Source: Lachnospiraceae bacterium
GTDB taxonomy: Bacteria; Bacillota; Clostridia; Lachnospirales; Lachnospiraceae
Length of the DNA: 6,858 nt
Reading direction: 5' to 3'
Assembly (NCBI GenBank): GCA_017958465.1
Contig: JAGDCQ010000075.1
Location: 1 to 6,858 of the forward strand
Position numbers and translations under genes: made by a program. The notes below the pieces were generated by a model. It worked only from the letters and a program-made list of their open reading frames with translations, did no database searches and had not been told where the DNA came from. Numbering within the stretch: position 1 is the first letter of the stretch; each line of letters begins with the position of its first letter. Shown in pieces: positions 4,910 through 6,858 of the stretch.

Positions 4910-4950
4910 ACGTTCTTTTTGGTGGGCAAATTATTCCGGGAGGAAAGAAA

Positions 4951-6858
4951 ATGGCTAAAAAATGGGTCTATTTATTCAAAGAAGGCAATGCCGACATGCG
5001 TAACCTTCTTGGCGGTAAGGGTGCGAACCTCGCAGAGATGACCAACATCGGTCTCCCCGTTCCGCAGGGCTTTACCATCACAACAGAAGCCTGCACTCAG
5101 TATTATGAGGATGGCAAACAGATTAATGACGAAATCCAGGGTCAGATCGACGAGTACATCGTAAAGATGGAAGAAATGACCGGAAAGAAGTTTGGCGACA
5201 AGGAGAACCCGCTCCTCGTTTCCGTACGTTCCGGCGCCCGCGCATCTATGCCCGGTATGATGGATACAATTCTCAACCTTGGTCTTAACGAAGAAGTAGT
5301 TAACGTACTTGCTGAAAAGTCGAACAACCCCCGCTGGGCATGGGACTGCTACCGCAGGTTCATCCAGATGTTCTCGGACGTTGTTATGGAAGTCGGCAAG
5401 AAATATTTCGAAGAGCTCATCGACGCATTAAAGCTTCGCAAGGGCGTTACACAGGACGTAGAGCTTGACGCTGACGATCTTAAAGAGCTTGCTTACCAGT
5501 TCAAAGCTGAGTACAAGGCAAAGATCGGCGCAGATTTCCCGGATGATCCCAAGGTTCAGCTCAAAGAAGCTATCAAGGCCGTATTCCGTTCATGGGACAA
5601 CCCCAGAGCAAACGTATACCGTCGTGACAACGACATCCCTTATTCATGGGGAACAGCCGTTAACGTACAGATGATGGCTTTCGGTAATATGGGCGACGAT
5701 TGCGGTACAGGTGTTGCGTTCACACGTAACCCCGCTACCGGCGAGAAGGGCCTCTTTGGTGAGTTCCTTACAAACGCACAGGGCGAAGACGTTGTTACAG
5801 GTGTTCGTACACCTATGAAGATAAGCGAAATGGAAGAGAAGTTCCCCGAGGCATTCGCTCAGTTCAAGAACGTTTGCAAGATCCTCGAGGATCACTATCG
5901 CGACATGCAGGATATGGAGTTCACCGTTGAGCACGGCAAGCTCTTCATGCTGCAGACACGTAACGGCAAGAGAACAGCTCAGGCAGCCCTCAAGATCGCT
6001 TGCGACCTTGTTGATGAGGGTATGCGCACAGAAAAAGAAGCTGTTGCGATGATCGATCCGAGAAACCTTGACACCCTCCTTCATCCTCAGTTCGATAAGG
6101 ACGCAGTTGCACGCGCACGCGTTATGGGCAAGGCTCTTGGTGCCGCTCCCGGTGCAGCTTGCGGCAAGATAGTCTTCACTGCTGAAGATGCAAAGAGCTG
6201 GGCAGCCCGCGGCGAGAAGGTAGTTCTCGTACGTCTTGAGACAAGTCCTGAAGATATCGAAGGTATGAAGGCCGCACAGGGTATCCTTACAGTTCGCGGC
6301 GGTATGACATCACACGCTGCCGTTGTTGCACGTGGTATGGGAAGCTGCTGCGTATCCGGCTGCTCCGACATCAAGATGAACGAAGCCGAGAAGACATTCG
6401 AGCTTAACGGCAAGACATATACAGAAGGCGATATGATCTCCTTCGACGGTACAACAGGTTATATCTACGATGGCGCTATCCGCACGGTTGACGCTACCAT
6501 CGCAGGTGAGTTCGGCCGCATCATGGCTTGGGCAGACAAGTACCGCAGACTTAAAGTCCGCACGAACGCAGATACTCCCAAGGATGCACAGAAGGCACGC
6601 GAGCTCGGCGCAGAAGGCATCGGCCTTTGCCGTACAGAGCACATGTTCTTCGAAGGCAACAGGATCGACGCATTCCGCGAAATGATCTGCTCCGACACCC
6701 TTGAAGAGCGTGAAGCTGCTCTTGCAAAGATCCTTCCTCTCCAGCAGGGCGACTTCGAGAAGCTGTTCCTCGCTATGGAAGGCAACCCTGTTACCATCCG
6801 TTTCCTGGATCCGCCTCTCCACGAGTTCGTTCCCACAACTCCCGAAGAGATCCAGAAG
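4951..6858 (+). CDS. ppdK: Pyruvate,phosphate dikinase, N-terminal 636 residues (3' end outside window)
   Basis: This enzyme interconverts pyruvate + ATP + Pi with PEP + AMP + PPi, and in anaerobes serves PPi-linked glycolysis or PEP formation. The ATG at 4951 follows GGGAGGA (4938-4944). No stop occurs before the window ends; the family is about 875 residues. The ATP-grasp nucleotide domain (about 1-340) shows GGKGANLAEM (K23), SVRSGARASMPGMMDT (R93), FRSWDNPRA, and the ATP ligands E323 and R337 in MEFTVEHGKLFMLQTR. The swivelling phosphohistidine domain has GGMTSHAAVVARGMG with catalytic His455 and, two residues before it, Thr453, the site modified by PPDK regulatory proteins in plants and some bacteria. 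The PEP/pyruvate barrel begins about 510, with LCRTEHMFF and TIRFLDPPLHEF in view. Residues line up almost one for one with C. symbiosum PPDK as I recall it. Arg is mostly CGT/CGC, unlike the GGDEF gene, which uses more AGG and CGG; this suggests high expression. It is not PEP synthase or PTS enzyme I. Confidence 0.98.
   Translation, partial: MAKKWVYLFKEGNADMRNLLGGKGANLAEMTNIGLPVPQGFTITTEACTQYYEDGKQINDEIQGQIDEYIVKMEEMTGKKFGDKENPLLVSVRSGARASMPGMMDTILNLGLNEEVVNVLAEKSNNPRWAWDCYRRFIQMFSDVVMEVGKKYFEELIDALKLRKGVTQDVELDADDLKELAYQFKAEYKAKIGADFPDDPKVQLKEAIKAVFRSWDNPRANVYRRDNDIPYSWGTAVNVQMMAFGNMGDDCGTGVAFTRNPATGEKGLFGEFLTNAQGEDVVTGVRTPMKISEMEEKFPEAFAQFKNVCKILEDHYRDMQDMEFTVEHGKLFMLQTRNGKRTAQAALKIACDLVDEGMRTEKEAVAMIDPRNLDTLLHPQFDKDAVARARVMGKALGAAPGAACGKIVFTAEDAKSWAARGEKVVLVRLETSPEDIEGMKAAQGILTVRGGMTSHAAVVARGMGSCCVSGCSDIKMNEAEKTFELNGKTYTEGDMISFDGTTGYIYDGAIRTVDATIAGEFGRIMAWADKYRRLKVRTNADTPKDAQKARELGAEGIGLCRTEHMFFEGNRIDAFREMICSDTLEEREAALAKILPLQQGDFEKLFLAMEGNPVTIRFLDPPLHEFVPTTPEEIQK

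Noticed and set aside
4730..5041. + strand open frame of 103 codons bridging the GGDEF gene and ppdK
   Set aside because: It begins inside the GGDEF coding region, runs through the promoter and leader, and ends out of frame inside ppdK. The translation is low-complexity and Phe-rich.
1..6858. CRISPR array, tRNA/rRNA genes, transposase or toxin-antitoxin pair
   Set aside because: No regularly spaced repeats, cloverleaf with conserved T-arm, transposase motifs or small overlapping gene pair was found.

Overview
The window reads as a chromosomal segment of a Clostridia (Firmicutes) bacterium, most likely a Lachnospiraceae-type anaerobe. This rests on the pyruvate,phosphate dikinase, which aligns closely with the Clostridium symbiosum enzyme from memory, on consensus sigma-A promoters (TTGACA-17-TATAAT), strong AGGAGG-type ribosome sites, a T-tailed intrinsic terminator, and a cytoplasmic substrate-binding/GGDEF protein of a kind I associate with this group. 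All five genes I can support lie on the + strand.

Layout. (1) Positions 2-736 are the 3' half of glycyl-tRNA synthetase (homodimeric type), closed by a very good intrinsic terminator at 774-805. (2) Positions 806-999 hold a compact set of nested inverted repeats (814-894), then a perfect promoter overlaid by two near-identical 16-bp repeats. (3) Positions 1000-1842 encode a Uma2-family (PD-(D/E)XK fold) protein fused to an N-terminal helix-turn-helix. (4) A separate promoter (1880-1908) drives a small helical protein at 1983-2498, resembling the DIP1984 family of unknown function. (5) A 381-bp intergenic region (2499-2879) contains a GC-rich potential multi-branched fold (2667-2781), a 10-bp inverted repeat (2790-2825), a perfect promoter (2833-2861) and a 5'-end hairpin (2870-2890). 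(6) Positions 2904-4796 encode a cytoplasmic LacI-type ligand-binding domain fused through a GAF-like region to a GGDEF domain. (7) Another promoter and an AT-rich leader hairpin precede ppdK (4951 to beyond the window end).

How the genes relate. The two outer genes are housekeeping (translation; PEP/pyruvate interconversion). The three inner genes each appear to have their own promoter or leader, so this is a run of single-gene units rather than one operon. The inner genes look like an accessory or regulatory insertion between conserved genes.

The points most worth following are the GGDEF domain's substitution at a guanine-contacting position together with loss of the I-site, the iteron-like repeats on the HTH-Uma2 promoter, and the two unexplained structured intergenic elements. 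I see no CRISPR array, tRNA, rRNA, insertion sequence or complete known defence system.
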